Shown in pieces: positions 31,967 through 41,498 of a stretch of 64,000 nucleotides of DNA. Each line of letters opens with the position of its first letter. Position 1 is the first letter of the stretch. The notes beneath the pieces are model-generated. The model worked only from the letters and a program-made list of their open reading frames with translations. It had not been told where the DNA came from and ran no database searches. The DNA is from Devosia psychrophila (GTDB lineage Bacteria > Pseudomonadota > Alphaproteobacteria > Rhizobiales > Devosiaceae), in contig NZ_LAPV01000084.1 in assembly GCF_000971275.1 (NCBI RefSeq), positions 17,752-81,751 of the forward strand, given 5' to 3'. Position numbers and translations under genes: made by a program.

Positions 31967-33936
31967 GCATCGAACTCGGACACTTCGCCCTCATCCTGGC
32001 CTTTGCAATCGCCGCCATCTCGACGGTGGGCGGCTATGTCTACTGGCGATCCGGCCAGCGTATCGCGCTGGTGCTGAGCCAGGGCGCCGTGCTGCAATTT
32101 GTGCTGGTGGCAGTGGCCTTCGCGGCGCTGATCCAGGCCTTCGTCACCTCCGATTTCAGCCTGCTGCTGGCGGTAAACAATTCGCATTCGCTGAAGCCGC
32201 TGCTGTTCAAGATCTCCGGCGTCTGGGGCAATCACGAGGGTTCGCTGGTCTTGTGGATTTTCATCCTCGTCTCGTTCGGCGCCATGGTCGCGGCGTTCGG
32301 GCGGCGCCTGCCCGATGACCTGCTAGCGCTGGTGCTAGCGACGCAGAGCCTGCTGACGGCGGCCTTTACCGGCTTCACGCTGTTCACCTCAAATCCGTTC
32401 GAGCGCGTCTTTCCAGCGCCGCTGCAGGGCAATGACCTCAATCCGGTGCTGCAGGATATCGGCCTCGCCATCCATCCGCCGCTGCTCTACGCCGGCTATG
32501 TCGGCTTCTCGATCTGCTTTTCTTTCGCCATCGCCGCCTTGATTTCTGGCCGAATTGACCAGGCATGGGCCCGCTGGGTGCGCCCATGGGCCATGCTGAG
32601 CTGGATTTTCCTGACGCTGGGCATCACCATGGGTTCGTACTGGGCCTATTACGAGCTTGGCTGGGGCGGCTGGTGGTTCTGGGACCCGGTCGAAAACGCC
32701 AGCTTCATGCCCTGGCTCGCGGGCACGGCGCTGCTGCATTCTGCGCTGGTGATGGAAAAGCGCAATGCGCTGAAAATCTGGACGATATTCCTGTCCATCA
32801 TCACCTTCAGCCTGTCGCTGCTGGGGACTTTTCTCGTGCGCTCTGGCATCCTGACCTCGGTGCATACCTTTGCCAGTGACCCGACCCGTGGCATGGTCAT
32901 CCTCGCGCTGTTGGCCTTGGTCATCGGCGGGGCATTTGCGCTGTTCGCATTCCGCGCGTCGTCGCTTCGGCAGGGCGGTCTTTTCGCGCCGGTCAGCCGC
33001 GAAGGGGCGTTGATCCTCAACAACCTGTTCCTCGCCACGGCCGTCGGCGCCGTGCTGGTCGGCACACTTTATCCGCTTCTGCTCGATGCCCTGACCGGCA
33101 CTACGATTTCGGTCGGCGCGCCATTTTTCAATCTCACTTTTGGTGCGCTGATGGCGCCGCTGTTGCTGGTGCTGCCATTCGGACCGCTGCTGGCCTGGAA
33201 GCGCGCTGACGTCGTGGGCGCGGCGCAACGCCTGATCGGCGCGGCGGCCCTGGCGATTTTCGCCACCATCCTGATTTCAGCGCTCGGCGGCGTCTCCATT
33301 TCACTGGCGCCGCTGGGCCTGCTGCTCGGCTTCTGGGTGGCCTTCGGGGCGGTGGCTGAATTGGCCGAGCGCAGCAAGCTGGGTCGCATTCCGCTTGGCG
33401 AAAGCTTGCGGCGGCTGTTCGGCCTGCCACGCACTGCCTGGTCGACTGCTCTCGCCCATTTCGGCATGGGCGTAACAGTCTTGGGCATTGTCGCCACCAC
33501 GGCATGGGAAACCGAACTGGTCACCACGCTCAATCCGGGCGAGACGGCCGAACTCTCCGGCTATACCGTGGCCTTCGATGACTTCCAGCAGGTACCGGGA
33601 CCGAACTATCTTTCCGACGAAGGCCATTTCACCGTGACCGCACCGGGTGGCGGCACGCGCGAAATGATGGCCGACCGGCGCACCTATGTGGCCAGCGGCA
33701 TGCCGACCACCGAGGCGGCCATCGAGACCTATGGTTTCTCCCAGCTCTATCTGCAGCTCGGCGAACCGCTCGACGACACCCACGTCGTGCGCATCTGGCA
33801 CAAGCCCTACATCACCCTGATCTGGCTCGGGGCGATCCTGATGGCGCTGGCCGGTGTGGTTTCCCTGACCGACCGCAAACATCGCGTCGGCGCGCCGCAG
33901 CGCGCCCGCAAGACCTTGGCGAGCCCAGCGGAATGA
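31963..33936 (+). CDS. ccmF: Haem lyase subunit CcmF
   Basis: 657 residues from a GTG at 31963 that overlaps the ccmE stop. It has many membrane segments across its length. The tryptophan-rich haem-handling motif is [20 protein letters not shown] near residues 230-250, with flanking histidines ([24 protein letters not shown] and LLHSALVM) that bind haem. A periplasmic domain follows near the C-terminus ([18 protein letters not shown]) before the last helix. CcmF reduces and attaches haem to the CxxCH of apocytochromes with CcmH and CcmI. Full length and intact. Confidence 0.96.
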   Translation: MSIELGHFALILAFAIAAISTVGGYVYWRSGQRIALVLSQGAVLQFVLVAVAFAALIQAFVTSDFSLLLAVNNSHSLKPLLFKISGVWGNHEGSLVLWIFILVSFGAMVAAFGRRLPDDLLALVLATQSLLTAAFTGFTLFTSNPFERVFPAPLQGNDLNPVLQDIGLAIHPPLLYAGYVGFSICFSFAIAALISGRIDQAWARWVRPWAMLSWIFLTLGITMGSYWAYYELGWGGWWFWDPVENASFMPWLAGTALLHSALVMEKRNALKIWTIFLSIITFSLSLLGTFLVRSGILTSVHTFASDPTRGMVILALLALVIGGAFALFAFRASSLRQGGLFAPVSREGALILNNLFLATAVGAVLVGTLYPLLLDALTGTTISVGAPFFNLTFGALMAPLLLVLPFGPLLAWKRADVVGAAQRLIGAAALAIFATILISALGGVSISLAPLGLLLGFWVAFGAVAELAERSKLGRIPLGESLRRLFGLPRTAWSTALAHFGMGVTVLGIVATTAWETELVTTLNPGETAELSGYTVAFDDFQQVPGPNYLSDEGHFTVTAPGGGTREMMADRRTYVASGMPTTEAAIETYGFSQLYLQLGEPLDDTHVVRIWHKPYITLIWLGAILMALAGVVSLTDRKHRVGAPQRARKTLASPAE

Positions 33937-34373
33937 CCTGGCTTCGGGCGCTTGTGCTGGTGCTGTGCCTGGTGTCGCCCGTCGCGGCGCTGAGCCCCGA
34001 TGAAGTGCTGTCCGATCCAGTGCTGGAACAGCGCGCCCGCGACATTTCGGCAGGCCTGCGCTGCCTCGTCTGCCAAAACCAGTCGATCGACGACAGCGAT
34101 GCCGATCTTGCCAAGGACCTGCGCCTGCTGGTGCGCGAGCGACTGGTGAGGGGCGACAGCGACGAAGCGGTGCGGCAGTTTTTGGTCGATCGCTACGGCG
34201 AATACGTGCTGCTCAATCCGCGGCTCAACAATCACACGGTGCTGCTCTGGATCGCGGCGCCGGGCCTGCTGCTGGTTGGGCTCGGGACGTTGTTCGTGTT
34301 ATGGCGCGAGCGGCGGGCGGTGACAGCGGGCCTGAGCGCCGAAGAACAGGCGGCACTGGACGAGTTGAAGTAA
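33933..34373 (+). CDS. ccmH: Thiol oxidoreductase CcmH
   Basis: 146 residues: signal/anchor at the N-terminus ([15 protein letters not shown]), a periplasmic three-helix domain with the redox motif [19 protein letters not shown] (Cys44, Cys47), then [20 protein letters not shown] and GEYVLLNP, and a C-terminal membrane helix ([20 protein letters not shown]). It reduces apocytochrome c cysteines before haem ligation. ATG overlaps the ccmF stop by four bases, last gene of the ccm operon. CycL in rhizobial naming. Confidence 0.95.
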   Translation: MTWLRALVLVLCLVSPVAALSPDEVLSDPVLEQRARDISAGLRCLVCQNQSIDDSDADLAKDLRLLVRERLVRGDSDEAVRQFLVDRYGEYVLLNPRLNNHTVLLWIAAPGLLLVGLGTLFVLWRERRAVTAGLSAEEQAALDELK

Positions 34374-34404
34374 CGCTCCCTACCTTTCTCCGCCTGTTCT
34401 TCTT

Positions 34405-34485
34405 TTCTCCCTCGGGCTTGACCCGAGGGCCGCCCAAAACCCGGCACAAGCGGCGAATGGTCCTCGGGTCAAGCCCTAGGGAAAA
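34405..34485. repeat. Inverted repeat, CTCGGGTCAAG family
   Basis: CCCTCGGGCTTGACCCGAGG on the left and TCCTCGGGTCAAGCCCTAGG on the right, separated by about 35 bases; each arm is itself a near-palindrome. It is the same family as the elements at 41403 and 63790. It lies 30 bases after ccmH and may act as a transcript end or processing signal. Confidence 0.65.
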
Positions 34486-34647
34486 GCGGAGCCTGAGGAG
34501 GCATCCGGCCAAATCCGCCACAATCTCCGCCGCAATCCTGCCGCCAACATTGCCAAGGTTTAATATTGGCGCAACCTCGCAGAAAGATCACTCGTTCCAT
34601 ACCTAGGCCCACAAGCTGTTGAGGGCTTGCCGAAGGAGAACATCTTA

Positions 34648-36186
34648 ATGCGCCCATCCATTATGAAGCGCACCAGAAGCCTGCTGGGGGCATCCGCCCT
34701 GGCGCTGCTGGTGGGTATCGGCGGTGTCTCTACCGCATACGTCATGACCGGCCAGGTGGCTAATGCACAGGTACAGAACGCCGCGCAGATCATCGTGCCG
34801 GCCGACGCCCAGCCGCATGCCGGCTTTGCTGACCTCGTCGAGGCAGTGAAGCCTGCCGTCGTTTCCATTCTGGTCGAGGCCGAGGAAAGCCCCGAACAGG
34901 TGCAAGGCCGAGGTGGCAACTTCGACTTCAATTTCCCCGATCTGCCCGAAGGTCATCCGTTCAAGGATTTCTTCAACCAGTTCGGTGATCGCGGCCCCGG
35001 CGGCCGCGGCGGCGCAACTCCGGAAGCTCCGGCTCCCCGCCAGTTCATGGCAGCGGGTTCTGGTTTCGTGATCTCGGCTGACGGCTATATCGTCACCAAC
35101 AATCACGTTGTCGAAAACGCCACCAAGGTGACGGTCGTGTTCGATGACGGCACCGAAAAGGTCGCAACCATCGTCGGCACCGACGAGCGCACCGATCTTG
35201 CCGTTGTCAAGATCGAAGGCGCCGACCTGCCTTTCGTCAACTTCGAGACGGAGCAGAGCCGCGTTGGCGACTGGGTCGTTGCCGTGGGTAACCCCTTCGG
35301 TCTTGGCGGCACTGTGACCGTCGGCGTTATCTCGGGCCAGGGTCGTAATATCGGCGGCTCGAACTATGGTGATTTCCTGCAGATCGACGCTGCCGTCAAT
35401 ACAGGCAACTCGGGTGGTCCTGCCTTCAACACCAAGGGCGAAGTGGTTGGCGTCAATACCGCCATCTATTCGCCAAACGGCGGCAACGTCGGCATCGCCT
35501 TCGCCATCCCGGCAGCAACCGTCAAGGGCATCGTCGACCAGTTGGTCAAGAGCGGTACCGTGACGCGCGGCTATCTCGGCGTCGGCATCCAGGACGTTTC
35601 GCGTGACATCGCCGATGGCGTTGGCCTCAAGGATGCCAAGGGCGCCATCATCAGCAATATTGCTGAAGACGGCCCTGCTGGCCCCGCTGGTATCAAGTCC
35701 GGCGACATCGTCACCGCCGTCGATGGCGATCCGATTGATGACGCACTCGACCTGAGCCGCACCATTGCCGGCAAGTCACCCGACTCGACAGTCGAGCTGA
35801 CCGTGTGGCGTGATGGCGCCGAGACCAAGCTTTCGGTCAAGCTGGGCAAGCTGGATGAAGCCGCCCTGGCCAAGGCCGACGAGCCTGCTGCGCCGGTTCC
35901 CCCGGCAGCCGTCCCGGCTGAATCCTCGGTCGGCCTGACCCTTGTGCCGAATTCCGATGGCAACGGCGGCCTGTTGGTCCAGGATGTCGATCCTGAATCG
36001 GCTGCGGCTAAGAAGGGTCTCGCCGTTGGCGACGCCATCCTCGAGGTCAACAATACGCCGGTGGCTTCGCTCGACGAGTTCGAAGCAGCCATTGACGCGG
36101 TCAAGGCACAGGGCCGCAGTACCGCCCTGGTCAAGGCCAGCCGCGACGGCCGCGATACGTTCATCGGCCTGCCGCTGAGCGAGTAA
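34648..36186 (+). CDS. degP: Periplasmic Do-like serine protease DegP
   Basis: 512 residues from the ATG at 34648 behind AAGGAGA. Signal peptide or anchor at the N-terminus (SLLGASALALLVGIGGVSTA). Trypsin-like domain with His153 (TNNHVV), Asp183 (TDLAVVKI) and Ser255 (NTGNSGGPAF). Two PDZ domains follow, near residues 300-390 (GYLGVGIQDVSRDIADGVGL) and 425-505 (LLVQDVDPESAAAKKGLAVG). A Gly-rich loop GDRGPGGRGG lies in the LA-like loop. It degrades and refolds damaged envelope proteins. The ccm - degP - two-component - glnE order is a known rhizobial arrangement, and the downstream pair may respond to envelope stress. Confidence 0.94.
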   Translation: MRPSIMKRTRSLLGASALALLVGIGGVSTAYVMTGQVANAQVQNAAQIIVPADAQPHAGFADLVEAVKPAVVSILVEAEESPEQVQGRGGNFDFNFPDLPEGHPFKDFFNQFGDRGPGGRGGATPEAPAPRQFMAAGSGFVISADGYIVTNNHVVENATKVTVVFDDGTEKVATIVGTDERTDLAVVKIEGADLPFVNFETEQSRVGDWVVAVGNPFGLGGTVTVGVISGQGRNIGGSNYGDFLQIDAAVNTGNSGGPAFNTKGEVVGVNTAIYSPNGGNVGIAFAIPAATVKGIVDQLVKSGTVTRGYLGVGIQDVSRDIADGVGLKDAKGAIISNIAEDGPAGPAGIKSGDIVTAVDGDPIDDALDLSRTIAGKSPDSTVELTVWRDGAETKLSVKLGKLDEAALAKADEPAAPVPPAAVPAESSVGLTLVPNSDGNGGLLVQDVDPESAAAKKGLAVGDAILEVNNTPVASLDEFEAAIDAVKAQGRSTALVKASRDGRDTFIGLPLSE

Positions 36187-36193
36187 ATATGGC

Positions 36194-36213
36194 TGTGGCG
36201 CTTTGGCGCCACA
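36194..36213 (+). terminator. Hairpin after degP
   Basis: TGTGGCGC, loop TTTG, GCGCCACA: a perfect eight-pair stem starting eight bases after the degP stop. No T-run follows, so it may stabilise the 3' end rather than terminate on its own. Confidence 0.55.
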
Positions 36214-36225
36214 ATCACTGAGCGA

Positions 36226-36331
36226 CACCGCCCCCTTGACGGGGGGCGGTTGGGAGGGGGTGTGGAAGCCCCGATCTGGGCCAAACTGCCCCCTCCCTTG
36301 ATCCTTCCCCGCAAGGGGGAGGTGCCGACTG
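36226..36331. repeat. Inverted repeat, CCCTCCCC family
   Basis: A double hairpin: CCGCCCCCTTGACGGGGGGCGG on the left and TTCCCCGCAAGGGGGA on the right, the outer arms being GGGAGGGGG and CCCCCTCCC. It lies between the degP hairpin and the response-regulator gene. Confidence 0.65.
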
Positions 36332-36356
36332 AAACAATCGTGCCTCGGGGGCTCCG

Positions 36357-37028
36357 ATGAAGATTTTGCTGATCGAAGACGACCGCGAGGCTGCCAGCTA
36401 CCTGATCCAGGCCCTCGATGAAGCCGGCCACATTACCCACCACGCCGCCGATGGCGAAACCGGTTATGCCATGGCCTCGGGCATGGACTATGAAGTGCTG
36501 ATCGTCGACCGCATGCTGCCGCGCCGCGATGGGCTTTCCATTGTCGAGTCACTGCGCGCCGAAGGCGACAAAACCCCCGTTCTCATTCTCTCCGCCCTTG
36601 GCGAAGTCGACGACCGCGTCACCGGTCTTCGTGCCGGCGGCGATGACTACCTGACCAAGCCCTATGCCTTCACAGAGCTATTGGCCCGCGTCGAAGTGTT
36701 GGCCCGCCGTTCCAGCCCATCGGAAGCCGCGACCGCCTATGAGGTCGCCGGGCTGAGCCTCGACCGGCTGTCCCGCAAGGTCGAGCGTGATGGCGAGACC
36801 ATTCTGCTGCAGCCACGCGAATTCCGCCTGCTCGAATATCTGATGAAAAATGCAGGCAAGGTGGTCACCCGCACCATGTTGCTCGAAAACGTCTGGGATT
36901 ATCATTTCGACCCGCAGACCAATGTCATCGACGTCCATATGTCGCGGTTGCGCTCCAAGATCGACAAGGGCCATGCCAGTCCGCTGCTGCAAACTGTGCG
37001 TGGCGCCGGCTATATGATCCGCGAGTAG
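36357..37028 (+). CDS. OmpR-family response regulator
   Basis: 223 residues. Receiver domain: IEDD acidic pair, Asp51 in LIVDRMLPRRDG, LILSALGEVDDRV, and DDYLTKPYAF with the conserved lysine. Winged helix from ~130: LLQPREFRLLEYLMKNAGKV, TRTMLLENVWDYHFDPQTNV and VHMSRLRSKIDKGHASPLLQ ending TVRGAGYMI. The QTNVIDVHMSRLR recognition helix is that of the CusR/CzcR-like branch. Encoded three bases before its kinase and downstream of degP, a position conserved in rhizobia; the regulon is not known from sequence. Confidence 0.93.
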   Translation: MKILLIEDDREAASYLIQALDEAGHITHHAADGETGYAMASGMDYEVLIVDRMLPRRDGLSIVESLRAEGDKTPVLILSALGEVDDRVTGLRAGGDDYLTKPYAFTELLARVEVLARRSSPSEAATAYEVAGLSLDRLSRKVERDGETILLQPREFRLLEYLMKNAGKVVTRTMLLENVWDYHFDPQTNVIDVHMSRLRSKIDKGHASPLLQTVRGAGYMIRE

Positions 37029-37031
37029 ATC

Positions 37032-38456
37032 TTGAACCGCTTCTGGCAACTCTGGCGCACTTCGACGGTCAGGCTGACGGCAACGTTCATCCTGATCTTC
37101 AGCCTGTTCGCCATCCTTCTGCTGGCCTTTATCACCTGGCAATCCAGCGTCCAGATTCAGCGCCAGCAGGCCAATGATATCGACCGCGAAGTGCGGGTGT
37201 TCCAGCGCATCGAGGCCAATCAGGGCATACGCGCCCTGGCCTTTGCGGTGCAGCGCATCGCCAGTTCTCCCGGTCCCGGCGTCTATTACCTCGGCGATGC
37301 TACCGGCCAGTTTCTGCTTGGCAATGTCACCGATATCCCCGCCAACGTGCTGATCGAGCCGGGCATCTATAGCTTCGATTATGAGCGCGCCAATCCGTTC
37401 ATCGATCCGCCCGACGAGAACGCGTCCCCCGGCGCCGGCCCACCGCCGAAGTCCGGCTTTGCGGTGGTGCGCTCCATAGTCCTCGACAACGGCATGCGGC
37501 TGGTGGTTGGTCGCGACGTGGTCGAGCGACGCGGGTACTCCGCAATCATCGTGCAGAGCTTCCTGTTCGGCGTGCTCGGCATCATGGTTTTCTCCATCAT
37601 TGCCGGCGGCGTCACCGCGCGCCGCGTGCTGCAGCGCATCGACACCATCCGCGATACCTCGACCAAGATTATGTCGGGCAATCTCAGCGAGCGCGTGCCG
37701 GTCACCAAGCGCAACGACGAATTCGATGGTCTCGCCACCAATCTCAACGCCATGCTAGACCGCATCGAGCAATTGCTGCAGGGCCTTAAGGAGGTCACCG
37801 ACAATGTCGCGCATGACCTCAAGACGCCGCTAACCCGCCTGCGCAACCAAGCCGAAACGGCTCTGCGTGATGGCGCCAGCGACGAGACCCGACAGCGCGC
37901 ACTCGAAGCGACCATCGCCGAGAGCGACCGCCTCATCCAGACCTTCAACGCACTGCTGATGATCGCCCGCGCCGAGGCCGGTGCGCCGTCGGGTGCGCTA
38001 ACCGACGTGGATGTCAGCGCTGTGGTCGCCGACGTCGCCGAGCTGTATGGCCCCGTGGCCGAAGACGAAGGCATATTGGTCGAGACCGCCATCGAGCCGG
38101 GCGTTCACCTGCATGCCAATCGCGAACTTATCGGCCAGGCCATGGTCAACCTGCTCGAAAATGCGGTCAAATACGCCACGCCGGAAGGCGAAGGGCAGGG
38201 GCGGATAGCCATCGGCCTGCGCCGCAACGGCAACCGGGTGCTCATCGAAGTGGCCGACAACGGCCCAGGCATTCCCGTCGAAGACCGCACCCGCGTGCTG
38301 CAACGCTTCGTCAGGCTCGAAAAAAGCCGTTCGGAAACCGGTTCTGGCCTCGGCCTGTCGCTGGTCAACGCCGTCACCGGCCTGCACGGTGGCAGCTTCC
38401 GCATCGAAGACAATGCGCCCGGCGTGCGCGCAGTGATCGATCTGCCAGGGGCGTGA
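37032..38456 (+). CDS. HAMP-domain sensor histidine kinase
   Basis: 474 residues from a TTG at 37032, three bases after the regulator stop. Two membrane helices (FILIFSLFAILLLAFITW and SFLFGVLGIMVFSIIAGGVT) enclose a periplasmic sensor of ~130 residues with a proline-rich loop (DPPDENASPGAGPPPKSG). A HAMP domain (TARRVLQRIDTIRDTSTKIM) leads to the H box DNVAHDLKTPLTRLRNQAET, N box MVNLLENAVKYATPEGEG and G boxes VADNGPGIP and TGSGLGLSLVNAVTGLHGG. It is the cognate partner of the preceding regulator. Likely senses an envelope or metal-like signal; not determinable here. Confidence 0.92.
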   Translation: MNRFWQLWRTSTVRLTATFILIFSLFAILLLAFITWQSSVQIQRQQANDIDREVRVFQRIEANQGIRALAFAVQRIASSPGPGVYYLGDATGQFLLGNVTDIPANVLIEPGIYSFDYERANPFIDPPDENASPGAGPPPKSGFAVVRSIVLDNGMRLVVGRDVVERRGYSAIIVQSFLFGVLGIMVFSIIAGGVTARRVLQRIDTIRDTSTKIMSGNLSERVPVTKRNDEFDGLATNLNAMLDRIEQLLQGLKEVTDNVAHDLKTPLTRLRNQAETALRDGASDETRQRALEATIAESDRLIQTFNALLMIARAEAGAPSGALTDVDVSAVVADVAELYGPVAEDEGILVETAIEPGVHLHANRELIGQAMVNLLENAVKYATPEGEGQGRIAIGLRRNGNRVLIEVADNGPGIPVEDRTRVLQRFVRLEKSRSETGSGLGLSLVNAVTGLHGGSFRIEDNAPGVRAVIDLPGA

Positions 38457-38493
38457 GCTTGCCCCAATCCCGCCGCCACGCTATCCCTCCCTC

Positions 38494-41376
38494 ATGGCCA
38501 TATTGCTGAACCCACTACCGTCCATCGACACGCCGCGCTTTGATGCTTGGCTGGCCGAACTGCCGTCCGACCAGCAGGTCGCGCTGACCGCGTATCGCGC
38601 CACGATGGCGCCACTGCTGGAATCCGCGCCCTATCTGCTCGAGCTGGCGCAGCACAATGCCGAGTGGCTGATTGCGACCCTGGCCGACACGGCCGACGGC
38701 GCCTTCACCGACATTATCGACATCGTCGATAGTCTCGGCAGCACCGCCACCACCGAGGAAGCGCTGGCGCCCGTGCTGCGAATCGCCAAGGGCCGCACGG
38801 CTTTGCTGGCGGCAATCGCCGAAACCGGTGGCGGCTGGACCACTGCACAATCCACTGCGGCCCTGTCCGACCTCGCCGATGCGGCGCTGGACGCCGCGTT
38901 GAACCTGTTGATGCGCCAAGCCGCCGACAAAGGCCAGTTGACCATCTCGGCCAGCGAAGCGACCGCCGCCAATTCCGGCCTCGCCATCTTCGCCCTGGGC
39001 AAGCACGGCGGCCAGGAACTCAACTACTCCTCCGATATCGACATCGTGGTGTTCTACGACCTCGAAAAGGGCGTGCTGGTCGATCCGAGCGAAGCCACCA
39101 AGATCTATTCCCGTATCGTGCAAAAGCTGGTCGGCCTGATGGAAGACCGCCAGGCCCACGGCTATGTGTTCCGCACCGATCTGCGCCTGCGCCCCGACCC
39201 CGGCTCTACCCCAGTTGCGATCTCGTTCGAGGCCGCACTGGCCTATTACGAAAGCCGCGGCCAGAATTGGGAGCGCGCCGCCTGGATCAAGGCCCGGGCC
39301 TGTGCCGGTGACAAGCGCGTCGGCGAGGCGTTTCTGCGCGAACTGGCGCCCTATGTCTGGCGCAAGCATCTCGACTTCGCCACTATCGCCGATATCCAGG
39401 CGATGAAGCGGCAGATTAATATCTCGAAGAATGTCGGGGACATCCGCGTCGAGGGCCACAACGTCAAGCTCGGCCGCGGCGGCATTCGCGAGATCGAATT
39501 TTTCACCCAGACCCAGCAACTTATCGCTGGTGGCCGCGACAAGACTCTCCGCGTCAAGCCGACCGCCCATGCCCTCGCGGCGCTGGCCGATGCCAACTGG
39601 ATCACGCCGCGCGCGGCGACCGAGCTGACCCAGACTTACTGGTTTTTGCGCGCCGTCGAGAATCGCCTGCAGATGCTGCGCGACGAGCAGACCCATGTCA
39701 TGCCCGGCTCAGCCGCCGAAGTCGCCATCATTGGTCGCCTGATGGGCGAGCCCGACCTGCGCCAGTTCGAAAGCAACTACCGCGCCGCCCTCGAACGCGT
39801 GGTCGGCTATTATTCCGAGCTGTTCACCGAAGGCGAAAGCCTTGGCAGCGGCGAAGGCAATCTGGTTTTTACCGGCAGCGATGACGATCCGGGCACGGTG
39901 GAAACCCTGTCCGCCATGGGCTTTGCCAATCCATCCAAGACAATCGAGACGGTCCGAAAGTGGCACTATGGCAGCTACCCCGCGACCCGCGCGTCAGCCG
40001 CCCGCGCTCATCTCACCGAACTGCTTCCGGCGCTGCTGACCACGCTGAGCAATGCCGGCAATGCCGACGAGGCTTTGGCCAAGTTCGATGACTTTCTGTC
40101 GCGCCTGCCGACCGGCGTGCAACTGTTCGCTCTGCTGCGCAGCCACGCCAACCTGCGCACGTTGCTCGTGCAACTAATGGCCTCGGCGCCCCGCATGTCC
40201 GAGGCCGTCATCCACCGCGCCCATGTCATGGACGGCTTGATCGATCCGGCCTTCGCCAATGACATCACCCATCGCGACGTGCTGATCGCCAAGGTCGACG
40301 CCTTCCTTGCCGAAGCGCGCTCCTACGAGGAAATCATCGACCGCGCCCGCATCATCGGCCAGGAGCAGAAATTCCTGATCGCCGCCGGGCTGCTCTCGGG
40401 CACGGTCAGCGCCACCGGGGCAGGGGAGCAGTTCACCGCACTGGCCGAAACCCTGGTCAACCGCCTGTTCGACAGCGTCCGCGCCGAGTTCGTCCGTCGC
40501 CACGGCAAGCTGGCCGGGGGCAAGGTCGCACTGCTTGCCTTCGGCAAGATGGCCAGCCGCGAGATGACTGTCACTTCCGACCTCGATTTCATCCTGCTCT
40601 ACGACGCGCCAGATGCCGAGTCCGATGGCGACAAGCCGCTGACCACCAACCATTATTATACCCGCCTGACCCAGCGCCTCGTCGCCGCCGTCACGTCCCC
40701 CACCGGCGAGGGCGTTCTCTATGAGGCCGACATGCGGCTGCGGCCCTCGGGAAATGCCGGCCCGCTTGCCACCAGCCTATCCGGCTTCCGCGCCTATCAC
40801 CGCGACAATGCATGGACCTGGGAACACCTAGCCCTCAGCCGAGCCCGCGTCATCGCCGCCGATGGCCAGTTTAGCCAAGAGGTCGATACGGCCATTGCCG
40901 AGGTGATGAACCGCCATCGGGACGCCGGCAAGATTGTTGAGGACGTCGTTACCATGCGTGGCCTGATGGCTCGGGAACGCCCGGCGCGCCACCCGTTCGA
41001 TCTCAAGCTCGCCCAAGGCGGGTTGGTGGATCTCGAATTCATCGCCCAGTCGGCGCAATTGCTGGCCGGCCAGACCATCGGCCTGCCGCAGGCGCTGACC
41101 GCGCGCGTGTTGTCGCGCCTGGCAGAGACCGAACTGGTGCCCGAGGGCGCTCGGCTGGCTGAAATCCACGAGATCTATTCGACGGTGCTACAGGTGATGA
41201 GTTCGGCCCTCGTCAGCCCGTTCAAGGACGAAGCCTGGACCGACGCATTCAAGGAATTGCTGGCTGGTCTGACGCACTACCCAAGCTTTGAACTGCTCGA
41301 TCTGGACCTCAAGACCATGCGAGGCGAGGTAAGCGCTGCGTCGGTAAAATGGTACGAGACAGCGCGGGGACTTTAG
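38494..41376 (+). CDS. glnE: Glutamine synthetase adenylyltransferase GlnE
   Basis: 960 residues, usual length for the bifunctional enzyme that adenylylates and deadenylylates glutamine synthetase according to PII state. N-terminal deadenylylase nucleotidyltransferase: IFALGKHGGQELNYSSDIDI near residue 165, with the DxD pair. It continues as FRTDLRLRPDPGSTPVAIS and GRGGIREIEFFTQTQQLI. C-terminal adenylylase domain repeats the pattern: LLAFGKMASREMTVTSDLDF, EADMRLRPSGNAGPLATSLS and KLAQGGLVDLEFIAQSAQLL. Both active sites are complete. It follows the two-component pair by 37 bases, as in other rhizobia. Confidence 0.96.
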   Translation: MAILLNPLPSIDTPRFDAWLAELPSDQQVALTAYRATMAPLLESAPYLLELAQHNAEWLIATLADTADGAFTDIIDIVDSLGSTATTEEALAPVLRIAKGRTALLAAIAETGGGWTTAQSTAALSDLADAALDAALNLLMRQAADKGQLTISASEATAANSGLAIFALGKHGGQELNYSSDIDIVVFYDLEKGVLVDPSEATKIYSRIVQKLVGLMEDRQAHGYVFRTDLRLRPDPGSTPVAISFEAALAYYESRGQNWERAAWIKARACAGDKRVGEAFLRELAPYVWRKHLDFATIADIQAMKRQINISKNVGDIRVEGHNVKLGRGGIREIEFFTQTQQLIAGGRDKTLRVKPTAHALAALADANWITPRAATELTQTYWFLRAVENRLQMLRDEQTHVMPGSAAEVAIIGRLMGEPDLRQFESNYRAALERVVGYYSELFTEGESLGSGEGNLVFTGSDDDPGTVETLSAMGFANPSKTIETVRKWHYGSYPATRASAARAHLTELLPALLTTLSNAGNADEALAKFDDFLSRLPTGVQLFALLRSHANLRTLLVQLMASAPRMSEAVIHRAHVMDGLIDPAFANDITHRDVLIAKVDAFLAEARSYEEIIDRARIIGQEQKFLIAAGLLSGTVSATGAGEQFTALAETLVNRLFDSVRAEFVRRHGKLAGGKVALLAFGKMASREMTVTSDLDFILLYDAPDAESDGDKPLTTNHYYTRLTQRLVAAVTSPTGEGVLYEADMRLRPSGNAGPLATSLSGFRAYHRDNAWTWEHLALSRARVIAADGQFSQEVDTAIAEVMNRHRDAGKIVEDVVTMRGLMARERPARHPFDLKLAQGGLVDLEFIAQSAQLLAGQTIGLPQALTARVLSRLAETELVPEGARLAEIHEIYSTVLQVMSSALVSPFKDEAWTDAFKELLAGLTHYPSFELLDLDLKTMRGEVSAASVKWYETARGL

Positions 41377-41402
41377 CGCTTCCGACCACCCCAACCACCG
41401 CC

Positions 41403-41486
41403 TTTTTCCTCGGGCCTGACCCGAGGACCATTCACCGGTTGTGCAATGTTGAAAGTGGCCCTCGGATCAAGTCTGAGGGAAAAAGA
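41403..41486. repeat. Inverted repeat, CTCGGGTCAAG family
   Basis: TTTTTCCTCGGGCCTGACCC on the left and CCCTCGGATCAAGTCTGAGG followed by GAAAAAG on the right. Same family as 34405 and 63790. It sits between the convergent glnE and PAS-kinase genes, where a bidirectional terminator would be expected; flanking T and A runs fit that. Confidence 0.65.
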
Positions 41487-41498
41487 AGTCTGTAACCG

